A stretch of 38,701 bases of DNA from Carboxylicivirga linearis. Lineage in GTDB: Bacteria > Bacteroidota > Bacteroidia > Bacteroidales > Marinilabiliaceae. The first letter of the stretch is position 1. Each line of letters starts with the position of its first letter. The translations under genes and the position numbers were made by a program. This document shows positions 9,080 to 18,009 of this stretch, piece by piece. A model generated the notes under the pieces. The model was not told the origin of the DNA and did not search any database. It saw only the letters and a program-made list of their open reading frames with translations. Location: positions 1-38,701 of the forward strand of contig NZ_JAGUCO010000032.1 in the NCBI RefSeq assembly GCF_018271995.1, read 5' to 3'.

Positions 9080-9137
9080 TCACAGATTAATTAGATTTAG
9101 GATTACTAAGAATCTGTTTTAATCCCATAATCTGTGG
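9080..9137. repeat. Nested inverted repeat between GH92 and sialidase-fold genes
   Basis: Outer arms CACAGATTA (9081-9089) and TAATCTGTG (9128-9136) enclose inner arms GGATTA (9100-9105) and TAATCC (9120-9125), so the whole 58 nt can fold as one interrupted hairpin in the leader of the sialidase-fold gene. The 50 nt to its right are built from degenerate (A/G)(A/G)TCTAA-like words. It resembles dispersed CACAGATTA-type intergenic repeats of other bacteria, from memory only. Confidence 0.5.
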
Positions 9138-9197
9138 TTTATTATTTAATGATTGACGATCTAATAATCTACCAGTCTAACAATCTAAAGAGTCTAA

Positions 9198-11456
9198 TCA
9201 AGGTCTGTCCTTAATCTCTTTACCAAACTCTTTGTTAGGAGTGCTACCCATTTCAAATACCAACTCACCACCCTTCATAATTTCTTTATATGTGATGTAG
9301 GTACGAGTTAAATCTGCTCCGTTTAAGCTGGCTTTTTGAATGTACACGTTTTCTTTGCTTTGGTTATTGGCTGTAATGGTAAACGATTTATCCTCAGGTA
9401 ATGTGATAGTAGCTTTATCAAACAATGGCGAACCAAATACAAATACACCATCGGCAGGATTTACCTGGTAAAGTCCCATTGATGATAGTATGTACCAGGC
9501 CGACATTTGCCCACAATCTTCATTACCGCAAATACCATCGGGTTGATCAGTAAACATCTCATCCATAATACGACGCACCAATTGTGCCGTTTTCCATTGC
9601 TGTCCGGCAAAGGTATATAAGTAAGGAATGTGGTGTCCGGGCTCGTTACCTTGTGCATACATACCAATCAAACCACTGATGTCAGGCGAAGCCATATGTC
9701 CCATATCTCCCTCAACAATAAACAGGCTATCCAACTTGCTGATAAAAGCTTCATCAGAACCAAATAAATCAATTAAGCCGTGTACATCGTGAGGCACTAG
9801 CCAGGTGTATTGCCATGCATTACCTTCGGTATAATCGCCCCATTCGTGAGTTGATTCAAACGGATTGAAAGGAGTTCGGAAGCTGCCATCAGCTTTAACG
9901 GCGCGCATAAAACCGGTTTCCTTGTCAAAGTATTTTTGATAAGCCAATGCTCTGTTTGAATAGTATTCAGCAACCTCTGGTTGATTTAAGGAGTCGGCCA
10001 GCTGTGCTGTACACCAGTCGGCAATGGCATATTCCAAAGCTTTAGAAACTGATTCTTTCTCCAATTCGGCAGGAATAAAACCTCTTTCTTTTAAATGTTT
10101 CACTCCATAATCATCGCGCATCGATGAAGCCTGCATAGCTTCTAATGCCAATGAGGCATCGATATTTGGGAATCCTTTAAAGATAGCATCGGTTACTACC
10201 GGAATAGCCGGAAACCCTACCATACAATCGGTTTCGTTACCATGCAAAGGCCAGATAGGTAATTTGCCTTGTTGCTGATAAATGGCCAGCAATGAGTTGA
10301 TCATATCCGAAACACGTTCGGGTTGAGCAATGGTAAACAAAGGCTGTGCTGCGCGGTACGTATCCCAAAGCGAGAAGATAGTATAGTTATCGAAGCCGGC
10401 GTTTTTGTATACTTTTTTATCCGTTCCTCGATAATCGCCATTGGCGTCGTTAAATAATACAGGCGCTGTGTAAGCATGATATACGGCAGTATAAAAGGTA
10501 CGAAGCTGTGCATCATCTTTCGATTCAACCTTAATTCTTGATAATTCTTTGTTCCACTTATTTTTGGCTTCAGCTACGGTATTATCAAAGTTCCAACCGG
10601 CATTTTCCTGTTTGATATTATCCAATGCATTATAGGTACTAACCGGTGATACTCCTACTTTTAATAAAACCTCTTCGTTGGCTTCGGTATCGAAAGATAA
10701 AACAGCCACAATGCTATCTTTGATGGCACTATGTCCTTCAATAGATTTCATGCCATCGAATAGTTGAGCCTGCGTAAATGGTTTATTGGTTTGTAGTGCA
10801 AAGAACAAGATCTGATCTTTTGCCCATCCCGATGATTTACGATATCCAACCACTGTTGAATCATTAATGATGGAGATGGATGATTTGCCCGGACGGTCCC
10901 AGCCAATGCCTCGCGCCAGATTAATGGCAATGCGCGCTTCATCACTTTCGGGATAAGTGTATTGATGAAAAGCGGTACGTTCGGTTGCCGTTAGTTCTGC
11001 CTTAATATTGTATCGAAGCAAATCAACACTGTAATAACCTGCTTCGGCGGTTTCTTTGTCGTGCGAATATAACGAAGCATAGCCTCCCAAAGGATTGGTT
11101 TTGGTTCCGGGAGTTGACTTAAGCTTGCCAGTGTAGGGTGAGATTAGTATATCGCCCAAATCGCCAATGCCGGTTCCGCTCAGGTGAGTTTGTGCAAAAC
11201 CTGTCATGATTGAGTCGGAATAATGATAGCCCGAGCACCAATCCCATCCCCAGGTATAGTTGGTTGGGCCGGTTTGCACGCCTCCAAACGGAACATGAGC
11301 ACCCAGAAATACATGTCCGTGATAGTCTGTTCCAATATACGGATCGACGTAATCAGTCAGTGCGACTTCTTTCTTGCTTTCCTGCTTGTTGGTGCACCCA
11401 ACACCCATTGTTGCCAGTGCTAAAACTACTGCTAGTTTGTATGTTGATTTTATCAT
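9198..11456 (-). CDS. GH92 family alpha-mannosidase lipoprotein
   Basis: 752 residues, full length for the family. Lipobox MGVGC gives lipidation at Cys21. GH92 hallmarks run in order: V-D-P-Y-I-G-T-D near residue 37, P-T-N-Y-T-W-G-W-D-W-C-S-G-Y-H-Y (64-79), L-W-D-T-Y-R-A-A (363-370), L-H-G-N-E-T-D-C (404-411), Y-T-E-G-N-A-W-Q-Y (542-550), G-N-E-P-G-H-H (603-609), and G-N-E-D-C-G-Q-M-S-A-W (644-654). GH92 enzymes are calcium-dependent, inverting exo-alpha-mannosidases acting on N-glycans or mannans; the Glu in TEGNAW is the presumed acid. It belongs to the left PUL arm, downstream of GH3 and upstream of the sialidase-fold gene. Linkage preference cannot be decided from sequence. Confidence 0.93.
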   Translation of the reverse strand: MIKSTYKLAVVLALATMGVGCTNKQESKKEVALTDYVDPYIGTDYHGHVFLGAHVPFGGVQTGPTNYTWGWDWCSGYHYSDSIMTGFAQTHLSGTGIGDLGDILISPYTGKLKSTPGTKTNPLGGYASLYSHDKETAEAGYYSVDLLRYNIKAELTATERTAFHQYTYPESDEARIAINLARGIGWDRPGKSSISIINDSTVVGYRKSSGWAKDQILFFALQTNKPFTQAQLFDGMKSIEGHSAIKDSIVAVLSFDTEANEEVLLKVGVSPVSTYNALDNIKQENAGWNFDNTVAEAKNKWNKELSRIKVESKDDAQLRTFYTAVYHAYTAPVLFNDANGDYRGTDKKVYKNAGFDNYTIFSLWDTYRAAQPLFTIAQPERVSDMINSLLAIYQQQGKLPIWPLHGNETDCMVGFPAIPVVTDAIFKGFPNIDASLALEAMQASSMRDDYGVKHLKERGFIPAELEKESVSKALEYAIADWCTAQLADSLNQPEVAEYYSNRALAYQKYFDKETGFMRAVKADGSFRTPFNPFESTHEWGDYTEGNAWQYTWLVPHDVHGLIDLFGSDEAFISKLDSLFIVEGDMGHMASPDISGLIGMYAQGNEPGHHIPYLYTFAGQQWKTAQLVRRIMDEMFTDQPDGICGNEDCGQMSAWYILSSMGLYQVNPADGVFVFGSPLFDKATITLPEDKSFTITANNQSKENVYIQKASLNGADLTRTYITYKEIMKGGELVFEMGSTPNKEFGKEIKDRP

Positions 11457-11476
11457 TTTATAATAGTATTAAGTAT

Positions 11477-11674
11477 GTGCGGCCTCATTGGGGATGAGGA
11501 GTGTTTAAAAGTTAAACTTTAGTAAGACCGGGAAGCTGAGAACTTGTTCGAAGATCACCCGGCCGCACTTAAGATTAACAAATAAACAGGAGTCGTCACC
11601 GATGCAGCCTTGACTTTCTTTGTTTCGTTTCTTGTGTCAAGACAAGAAATGAAAAGCCTCCGCGGCTTGAGCGG
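11477..11674 (+). repeat. Dispersed structured repeat, copy 1
   Basis: About 200 nt in the gap between GH92 and GH3 that matches 26076-26290 at roughly 90% identity by eye over the first 170 nt. Pairing potential: GTGCGGCC (11477-11484) with GGCCGCAC (11561-11568); CCGGG (11528-11532) with CCCGG (11558-11562); GTTAA (11511-11515) with TTAAC (11575-11579), a crossing pair; then TTTCTTG (11628-11634) with CAAGAAA (11643-11649) and AAGCC (11654-11658) with GGCTT (11664-11668). No open reading frame of note. Orientation is named + arbitrarily, by the order of these pairs. Confidence 0.7.
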
Positions 11675-11721
11675 TGGATATCAAGTGTACAATACTCTTT
11701 TTATAATAAAGTTGATTCATA

Positions 11722-13881
11722 TTATTTAATTAAAAATGTATGTTCCAATACAGCCTCATTGGCATTTTTTGAAACCAGAATCTTATACTCACCTTTGTAT
11801 AAATTCCATTTGCTACGTTTCAGATCCCACTTTTGCAAATCGCTCGTGTTGATGCTAAAAGTTAGATTTGATGAGTCGTTAGATTTGATGCTGGTGCGCT
11901 TAAAGGCTTTTAGCTCTTTAATAGGCATACGATCAATATCAGGATACTGGATATAGATTTGCACCACATCGTCACCATCAAAATCACCCACATTACTAAC
12001 TTTTACATCAAAAGTAATCTCCTGATCTTTTTTATATGCTTTGGCAGGTTGATTGATCCACTCATAATCAAAACGGGTATAACTTAACCCAAAACCGAAG
12101 GGATAGGCAACTTCGCCATTAAAATAACGATAGGTTCTGTTGGCCATGCTGTAATCTTCGTATGCAGGAAGGTCATTCAACGATTTATAAAAAGTTAATG
12201 GTAACTTACCCGATGGAGAAACATCGCCATAAATAATGTTGGCCAATGCGGTTCCTCCTTGTTCGCCCGAGTACCACGAGTAAATGATGGCATCGGCATA
12301 AGGTGCTACTTCTTCCACATCCAAAGCGCTACCGGCTGTTAGTACAGCAATAATTGGTTTATCATGTGATGCACGTAACTTCTTTAAAAATTTTAAATGA
12401 GCTTCGGGTATACTTAAATCTTCCTTGTCACCACCACTTTTCGATAAAAAGGCATCGCCTTCTTCGCCTTCAAAAAGAGGAGTAAGGCCTAAAACAACAA
12501 CTGATACATCTGACATACCTGCGCCCCATATTCCTCCAAAATGTGTAGTGTCGGAGTAGCTTACTCCAAAATCGTATTGAACCGCTGTTCCCGGGCCCGC
12601 TTTTGAAACCAGGCCTTCAGCGTATGTTACCATATTTCCCGACATACCATGATAGTTTCCAACCAATACGCTAATATTGGCTGCGTTCTCACCTAATACC
12701 ATCATCGAACCGGTTTTACTCCTTTCTAATGGTAATATTCCATCATTCTTTAAAAGAACCATACTTTTTTCGGCTGCTTTCAATGCTAAATCAACATGGT
12801 AGTTGTTATTAATGCTATCAGGTCCAAAAGTTGTATAAGCCGATTCGCAAGGATCGTCGTAAAAACCAAGTTTAATTTGAGTAACTAAAGTGGTATAAAT
12901 CGAGCGATCAATATCTTTTTCGCTTATTAAACCTTGGTTGATGGCATTCATAGCCTCGCGTTGTAAAAGAGGTGAGCAGTCCATGTTTACACCTTGCTTA
13001 ATTGCAGCTGCTGCTACATCAACAGCGGTAGTCAATGATTTGTGGCGAAGATATATATCATCCAGCGACCAACAGTCGGTAGTTATCTGACCTTTAAATT
13101 TCCATTCTTTGGTTAAAATGGTTTCCAACAGGTTTTCGGAAGTACAGCAAGGCTCATCGTTTAAACGATTGTAGCCACACATTACAGCTGAAACTCCATT
13201 GTCAACTAATGTTTTAAAAGCTGGTAAATAGGTCTCGCGTAAGTCTTTTTCGTCTACTACGGCATTAAACTCATGGCGAACTGCCTCGGGACCACTATGT
13301 GCTGCAAAGTGTTTGGCACACGCCGAAATTTTATATTTATCAGGATCATCGCCTTGCAGTCCTTGTATAAAAGCAGTTCCAATTTGTCCTGTCAGATATG
13401 GATCTTCTCCATAGGTTTCTTGTCCACGTCCCCAGCGTGGATCGCGAAAGATGTTAATATTAGGTGTCCAGTAGTTAATACCTAAATATTGTAGTCTTTT
13501 ATCTTTAGCTATAGCCATGTTGTGTTTGGCTCGTGCCTCGGTTGAAATAGCATCTGCCACTTGATTAACTAATACAGGATCGAAAGTGGCAGCCATGGCA
13601 ATGGCCTGTGGAAAAACAGTAGCTTGTCCTGCACGGGCTGAGCCATGCAATCCTTCATTCCACCAATTATAATAAGGTATCTGCAGACGTTCAATGGCAG
13701 GAGAAGAATACCCTAATAATGATATCTTTTCTTCTAGCGTTAAAGCCTGTAACAAATCTTTGGCTCTCTCATCAATAGATAGATTGCTATCTCTGAATTT
13801 TGCCGTTTGACTATTTGCAAACTGGTTAAAGAGTAAAAATGCAATAAGTAAAAATTGAGTAACAGGTAGTCTTTTTTTCAT
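11722..13881 (-). CDS. GH3 family beta-glycosidase (xylosidase/glucosidase clade)
   Basis: 719 residues with a signal peptide (residues 1-24, ending F-A-N-S-Q). The N-terminal barrel carries W-W-N-E-G-L-H-G-S-A-R-A-G (73-85), R-D-P-R-W-G-R-G-Q-E-T-Y-G-E-D-P (146-161), K-H-F-A (190-193) and T-T-D-C-W-S (267-272), with Asp269 as the predicted nucleophile. The second alpha/beta domain contains E-G-E-E-G-D and S-W-Y-S-G-E-Q-G-G, and the C-terminus is a fibronectin-III-like domain. The NWWNE-LHG-ARAG signature resembles the GH3 beta-xylosidase branch, but beta-glucosidase activity is also possible. It is the first gene of the left PUL arm and is transcribed divergently from the ROK repressor. A 265-nt spacer holding a dispersed repeat separates it from GH92, so readthrough is uncertain. 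Confidence 0.92.
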   Translation of the reverse strand: MKKRLPVTQFLLIAFLLFNQFANSQTAKFRDSNLSIDERAKDLLQALTLEEKISLLGYSSPAIERLQIPYYNWWNEGLHGSARAGQATVFPQAIAMAATFDPVLVNQVADAISTEARAKHNMAIAKDKRLQYLGINYWTPNINIFRDPRWGRGQETYGEDPYLTGQIGTAFIQGLQGDDPDKYKISACAKHFAAHSGPEAVRHEFNAVVDEKDLRETYLPAFKTLVDNGVSAVMCGYNRLNDEPCCTSENLLETILTKEWKFKGQITTDCWSLDDIYLRHKSLTTAVDVAAAAIKQGVNMDCSPLLQREAMNAINQGLISEKDIDRSIYTTLVTQIKLGFYDDPCESAYTTFGPDSINNNYHVDLALKAAEKSMVLLKNDGILPLERSKTGSMMVLGENAANISVLVGNYHGMSGNMVTYAEGLVSKAGPGTAVQYDFGVSYSDTTHFGGIWGAGMSDVSVVVLGLTPLFEGEEGDAFLSKSGGDKEDLSIPEAHLKFLKKLRASHDKPIIAVLTAGSALDVEEVAPYADAIIYSWYSGEQGGTALANIIYGDVSPSGKLPLTFYKSLNDLPAYEDYSMANRTYRYFNGEVAYPFGFGLSYTRFDYEWINQPAKAYKKDQEITFDVKVSNVGDFDGDDVVQIYIQYPDIDRMPIKELKAFKRTSIKSNDSSNLTFSINTSDLQKWDLKRSKWNLYKGEYKILVSKNANEAVLEHTFLIK

Positions 13882-14205
13882 GGCTTTAGAAATTTTTATC
13901 GATGCATATACACTTATGCCCCCTATAATTTAATAATAATTGCCTTTGCACATTAGATTTTAAGTGCTTCTTTTTTTTAGAAATAGATTTTTATTTCTGT
14001 AGGATTATTTCTTTTTCACACTTGTCTCTCCCCTCTGGAAGACTGATAAATTCTTAAGTGTATGACTTTAATTAGCTTGAGGCAAATGTAGAAAATATTA
14101 ATAAATACTTAAGAACTTTAATAAAAAATTAATAAAAGATTTGCATTAAAAGTAAAAATATATACTTTTACATCAGCTAATCAATTAAAACTATTACAAA
14201 AGTCT
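13882..14205. promoter_or_regulatory. Divergent control region between GH3 and the ROK repressor
   Basis: 324 nt without a gene. On the minus strand TACATTTG (complement of 14083-14090) is an exact TAnnTTTG -7 element for GH3, implying a leader of nearly 200 nt that contains a hairpin AGAAATA (13979-13985) / TATTTCT (13992-13998). Two CTTAAG hexamers lie near 14053 and 14108. The repressor promoter is annotated separately. Confidence 0.4.
14140..14170 (+). promoter_or_regulatory. ROK repressor promoter with overlapping palindrome (candidate operator)
   Basis: TTTG (14140-14143) serves as a -33 element, then 19 nt, then TACTTTTA (14163-14170), a 5-of-6 match to the -7 consensus. The palindrome TAAAAGTA (14147-14154) / TACTTTTA (14163-14170) covers the spacer and the -7 box, as expected for an autoregulatory operator. 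The ATG of the repressor is 36 nt further on. Confidence 0.5.
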
Positions 14206-15444
14206 ATGAATAATTTACAATTTGATATAAAGATTGTAGAGCAATTAGAAGGTGTTGAAAGGAAAAAGTACATTCAACAAATTCGAATTGTAAAGGCTTT
14301 GTATGTAGATGGGGCTCAAACAACTTCTAAGTTGTGTAAGCGTTTAAGGATTAGTGCGCCTAATATGATGTCGATACTGTCTGAGTTGGTGGATGCCAAT
14401 ATTATTGAGAAAAAGGGGCAAGGGAAATCAATAGGAGGCAGAAAGCCTGATTTATTCGGTTTGGTTGATAATGGTTTCTGTGTTTTGGCAGTTGAAATGA
14501 GTATTTATAAAGTAAGTATTGCTCTTTTTAATGCAGAGAATAAACAAATAACAGATACTGAAGAATACTCGGTGGTTTTAAATAATGAAAAGAGCACGCT
14601 TGATTACATTATTGATTTAATCAAATCATATATACAACGATCGGGAATTGACAAGGCGAAGGTTTTAGCCATTGGAATCAGCATGCCAGGCTTGGTGGAT
14701 TCTGTGAATGGAATCAATCATACTTATCTTAATTTTGGAGATAAGCCTGTAACAGAACTAATGAAAGAAGCTATAGGTTGTCCTGTATTCGTTGAAAACG
14801 ATGCCAAGGCAATGGCTTTAGCTGAGTTTAGGTTAGGCAGTGCAAAAGGAAAGAAAGATATTCTGGTGTTGTACCTTGATTGGGGTATTGGTTTAGGTAT
14901 GATACTTAACGGTAACTTATACAGAGGTACATCCGGATTTGCAGGAGAGTTTAGTCATATTCCAATGGTTGAAAATGGTAAACTCTGTCGTTGTGGTAAA
15001 CTAGGGTGTATCGAAACCATGGCATCAGGAATCAGGGTGTTGGAACTTGCCGAAGAAGGAGTAAAAGAAGGAAAAACATCCATTCAGCTCGATAATAGTA
15101 ATTCAAAATTTAAGTATCTGGAGCTGAAAAATGTTATCAAGTCCGCCTTAGATGGCGATCAATATGCAATAAAAATATTACATGAAACTGGCATTAACTT
15201 AGGTAAAGCCATTTCAATCTTAATACAGCTTTTTAATCCAGAATTAATTGTTTTATGTGGAATGTTAGCTCAATCCGGCGATTTAATAACAACGCCAATT
15301 CAGCAAGGGGTTAACACACATGCAATGAAACAAATTAGTGAAAAATCAAATGTTGTCATCACTGAATTTGGTGATAATATTGGAATGCTTGGTGCCGTAG
15401 CAGTAGTTATGGAGAATGCTTTTGAAAAGTATTTAGCAAGCTAA
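14206..15444 (+). CDS. ROK family transcriptional repressor (sugar-responsive)
   Basis: 412 residues. An N-terminal winged helix-turn-helix occupies about 22-85 (I-V-K-A-L-Y, then T-T-S-K-L-C-K-R-L-R-I-S, I-I-E-K-K-G-Q-G-K-S-I-G-G-R-K-P). A ROK sugar-kinase-like domain follows, with I-G-I-S-M-P-G-L-V-D (157-166), V-E-N-D-A-K (196-201), and the zinc site G-E-F-S-H (247-251) plus C-R-C-G-K-L-G-C-I-E (261-270). The phosphate loop near residue 95 is not the D-x-G-x-T-K of true kinases, which fits a regulator. Such proteins release DNA when a sugar or sugar phosphate binds. It starts the right PUL arm, diverges from GH3, and precedes a ROK kinase by 83 nt. Likely regulates both arms and itself. 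Confidence 0.9.
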   Translation: MNNLQFDIKIVEQLEGVERKKYIQQIRIVKALYVDGAQTTSKLCKRLRISAPNMMSILSELVDANIIEKKGQGKSIGGRKPDLFGLVDNGFCVLAVEMSIYKVSIALFNAENKQITDTEEYSVVLNNEKSTLDYIIDLIKSYIQRSGIDKAKVLAIGISMPGLVDSVNGINHTYLNFGDKPVTELMKEAIGCPVFVENDAKAMALAEFRLGSAKGKKDILVLYLDWGIGLGMILNGNLYRGTSGFAGEFSHIPMVENGKLCRCGKLGCIETMASGIRVLELAEEGVKEGKTSIQLDNSNSKFKYLELKNVIKSALDGDQYAIKILHETGINLGKAISILIQLFNPELIVLCGMLAQSGDLITTPIQQGVNTHAMKQISEKSNVVITEFGDNIGMLGAVAVVMENAFEKYLAS

Positions 15445-15472
15445 GGGAAAGATCCATGGTTTTATGAGGGGA

Positions 15473-15493
15473 TACAGTATGGTATATACTGTA
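15473..15493. promoter_or_regulatory. Palindrome upstream of the ROK kinase (candidate operator)
   Basis: TACAGTAT (15473-15480) and ATACTGTA (15486-15493) form a perfect 8-bp inverted repeat around 5 nt, 34 nt before the kinase ATG. Its AGTA-N7-TACT core resembles the AGTA-N8-TACT core in the repressor promoter. A weak RNA hairpin is the alternative reading. Confidence 0.45.
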
Positions 15494-15527
15494 CATAAAA
15501 TAACTGAACGCGAAAAGTTGGGAGAAA

Positions 15528-16412
15528 ATGATAAAGAACTGTTACATAGGAGTTGATGTAGGTGGCACAAAAATGCATTTTGCCTATATTGAGCAAGGGA
15601 AAGTATTAAAGCAATTTAAAACATCAACAGATGCCTACCGAAGTAAATCTGAGATTATTAAAGATTTGATCGAAGGGATACAAAACTTAATTAATGAAAG
15701 AGTTGTAGGTATTGGAGTTGGGGTTCCCGGCCTTATTGACGTGGAAAAAGGAATTGTTTATAATGTTCAGAATATACCTGCCTGGAAGAATGTAGAGCTC
15801 AAAACTATTTTGTCAGAATACTTTAGATTACCCGTTTTTATTGGTAACGATGCCAATTGCTTTTTGTTGGGAGAGAAATATTACGGTAAAGGAAAAGAAT
15901 ATTCTGATTTGGTAGCTCTGGCCATGGGAACAGGCGTTGGAGCAGGAGTTTTGGTAAATGATCAATTGCATATTGGTAATTTATCAATGGCAGGAGAGTT
16001 TGGGGGAATAGGATATTTGGATGCCGACTTCGAGAATTATTGTAGTGGTAAGTTCTTTCAACGTACATGTGGCAACAATGGAAAAGCAATTGCTGATAAA
16101 GCAAATGCCGGAGATAAAGATTCATTAAAAGCTTTTGAAGATTTTGGTGAACATGTGGCTCACCTGATTGAAACCATTATTTATTCATATGGCCCTAGTG
16201 CAATTATTCTGGGTGGTTCATTGTCAAATGCATATGCTTTGTTCGAAAAGGGAATGAAGAATACATTGATAAAGTTTCCTCATCAAAATGCTTTACAAAC
16301 TACATCAATATTACCATCCGACAATAGTGAGATGGCTGTATTGGGTGCCGCAGCATTAGTTCCGTATTATATTGAAAATAAAAAGAAGAGAACAGCTCTT
16401 AAATCAGCATAG
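15528..16412 (+). CDS. ROK family sugar kinase
   Basis: 294 residues, normal kinase length, with no DNA-binding domain. The ATP phosphate loop is intact (D-V-G-G-T-K, 10-15), V-G-V-P-G-L-I-D lies at 64-71, G-N-D-A-N at 107-111 supplies the catalytic base Asp108, and G-T-G-V-G-A-G-V at 134-141. The usual ROK zinc motif (CxCGxxGCxE with the preceding histidine) is missing; the equivalent region reads G-E-F-G-G-I-G-Y-L-D then Y-C-S-G-K-F-F. This zinc-less form is, from memory, common among Bacteroidota kinases. It should phosphorylate a hexose such as glucose, mannose or an N-acetylhexosamine released by the PUL. A GGAGA sequence precedes the ATG at the right distance. Confidence 0.88.
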   Translation: MIKNCYIGVDVGGTKMHFAYIEQGKVLKQFKTSTDAYRSKSEIIKDLIEGIQNLINERVVGIGVGVPGLIDVEKGIVYNVQNIPAWKNVELKTILSEYFRLPVFIGNDANCFLLGEKYYGKGKEYSDLVALAMGTGVGAGVLVNDQLHIGNLSMAGEFGGIGYLDADFENYCSGKFFQRTCGNNGKAIADKANAGDKDSLKAFEDFGEHVAHLIETIIYSYGPSAIILGGSLSNAYALFEKGMKNTLIKFPHQNALQTTSILPSDNSEMAVLGAAALVPYYIENKKKRTALKSA

Positions 16413-16578
16413 AATTACAGCTGTTACATAGGTGACGGTAGTTGATAAAATCAATTGATTGTATAGGGGTGTAATATATTGACAAAAGGCATAGTCAACT
16501 TTATATTACTCTATTAGTCACAGGTTTTTACAGAAAAAGAATAAGAAAATACTGAGATAAGATAAATACAATTCGATC

Positions 16579-18009
16579 ATGAAACGAAGTCTGTTTATAT
16601 ATTTAGTTGGTTTACTAATAGTATCCCAAGGCATAAACGCCCAGCACGAACATCCTAAATCGGAGCACTATATGGCTCCCAAGGATGACAAAGTGGTTGC
16701 TAAACTAGAGGAATGGCAAGATCTAAAATTTGGAATTATTATTCATTGGGGATTATATGCTGTTCCGGGAATTATTGAATCATGGTCTATTTGCTCCGAG
16801 GATTGGATTGAACGAGACAGTACTATAAGTTATAACGACTATAAAGAATGGTATTTTGGATTAAAGGATAAATTTAATCCGGTAAAATTCAACCCACAGC
16901 AATGGGCAGAAGCGTCAAAAGCGGCGGGTATGAAATATCTGGTGTTTACCACCAAGCATCACGATGGATTTTGTTTGTGGGATACCAAACAAACCGATTA
17001 TAGTATTGCGCACTCACCGTTTGGTTCAAATGAAAAATCAGATGCCTTAAAATATGTATTGGATGCATATCGTAATCAAGGTTTTATGGTAGGTACTTAT
17101 TTTTCAAAACCCGATTGGTATTCAGAATATTACTGGTGGCCTAAATATGCAACCCCAAACCGAAATAATAATTACGATGCCAATAAATATCCATGGCGTT
17201 GGAATCAGTTTAAGCAATACACCTACAATCAAATACAAGAGTTGATGACAGGCTATGGTGATGTTGATTTACTATGGTTAGATGGTGGTTGGGTTCGTCC
17301 GTTAGAAACAGTAAATGATGAAGTAAGAGCCTGGGGAGCACCTATACCATCGTGGAGTCAGGATATTGATATGCCTTCAATTGCTAAAATGGCTCGTAAA
17401 AATCAACCAGGATTATTAATTGTGGATCGTACGGTAGGAGGGTTGTACGAAAACTATCAAACACCTGAACAAAGTATACCGGAACAGGCATTGGATCATC
17501 CTTGGGAAAGCTGTATCACTCTTGGAGGAGCATGGGGCTATGTACCCACAGATTCATACAAATCAACATCGCAAGTGATAAGAACATTGGTTGAAGTAGT
17601 AGCCAAAGGAGGTTCATTATTATTGGGTGTTGGACCTACTCCGGAAGGGGAGTTTACTCCTGAACAAATAGAGAGTCTAAAGAAGATTGGTAAATGGATG
17701 GATAAGAATGGGGAGGCTATTTACGCCACTAGGGCATTGTCTGTATGTCAGAGCAATAATGTATTCTTTACTCAATCAAAAGATAATAAAACATGTTATG
17801 CCATTGCCTGTTATGATGAGAATTCAGAATTGGAAAAAACTATAACATGGACTGGGAATGTACCCAAAAAAGGAAGTGCCATGAAGTTGATTTCTAATGG
17901 TAAGAGGCTTAAATATAAGGTTGAAGGAGAAACGGTAACAGTAAGTTTACCTAGTGATATGAATGAATTGCCATTGGGGAAGGCATTAGCATTTAAATAT
18001 AAGAAGTAG
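16579..18009 (+). CDS. GH29 alpha-L-fucosidase (PUL copy)
   Basis: 476 residues with a signal peptide (ends near G-I-N-A-Q, residue 22) and no lipobox, so it is probably periplasmic. GH29 landmarks: F-G-I-I-I-H-W-G-L-Y (51-60), T-K-H-H-D-G-F-C-L-W-D (125-135), and L-L-W-L-D-G-G-W (231-238) with Asp235 as the predicted nucleophile. A conserved K-G-G-S-L-L-L-G-V-G-P run marks the end of the barrel, and a C-terminal beta-sandwich follows. It removes alpha-L-fucose from oligosaccharides with retention. It lies 166 nt after the kinase and 349 nt before SusC. Only about 30% of positions look identical to the second fucosidase at 34902, so the two are not a recent duplication. Confidence 0.93.
   Translation: MKRSLFIYLVGLLIVSQGINAQHEHPKSEHYMAPKDDKVVAKLEEWQDLKFGIIIHWGLYAVPGIIESWSICSEDWIERDSTISYNDYKEWYFGLKDKFNPVKFNPQQWAEASKAAGMKYLVFTTKHHDGFCLWDTKQTDYSIAHSPFGSNEKSDALKYVLDAYRNQGFMVGTYFSKPDWYSEYYWWPKYATPNRNNNYDANKYPWRWNQFKQYTYNQIQELMTGYGDVDLLWLDGGWVRPLETVNDEVRAWGAPIPSWSQDIDMPSIAKMARKNQPGLLIVDRTVGGLYENYQTPEQSIPEQALDHPWESCITLGGAWGYVPTDSYKSTSQVIRTLVEVVAKGGSLLLGVGPTPEGEFTPEQIESLKKIGKWMDKNGEAIYATRALSVCQSNNVFFTQSKDNKTCYAIACYDENSELEKTITWTGNVPKKGSAMKLISNGKRLKYKVEGETVTVSLPSDMNELPLGKALAFKYKK

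Noticed and set aside
16479-16507. TTGACA, 17 nt, TATATT before the fucosidase gene, a near-perfect E. coli sigma-70 promoter
   Set aside because: Bacteroidota primary sigma factors use TTTG/TAnnTTTG elements, so the match is probably chance in AT-rich DNA.
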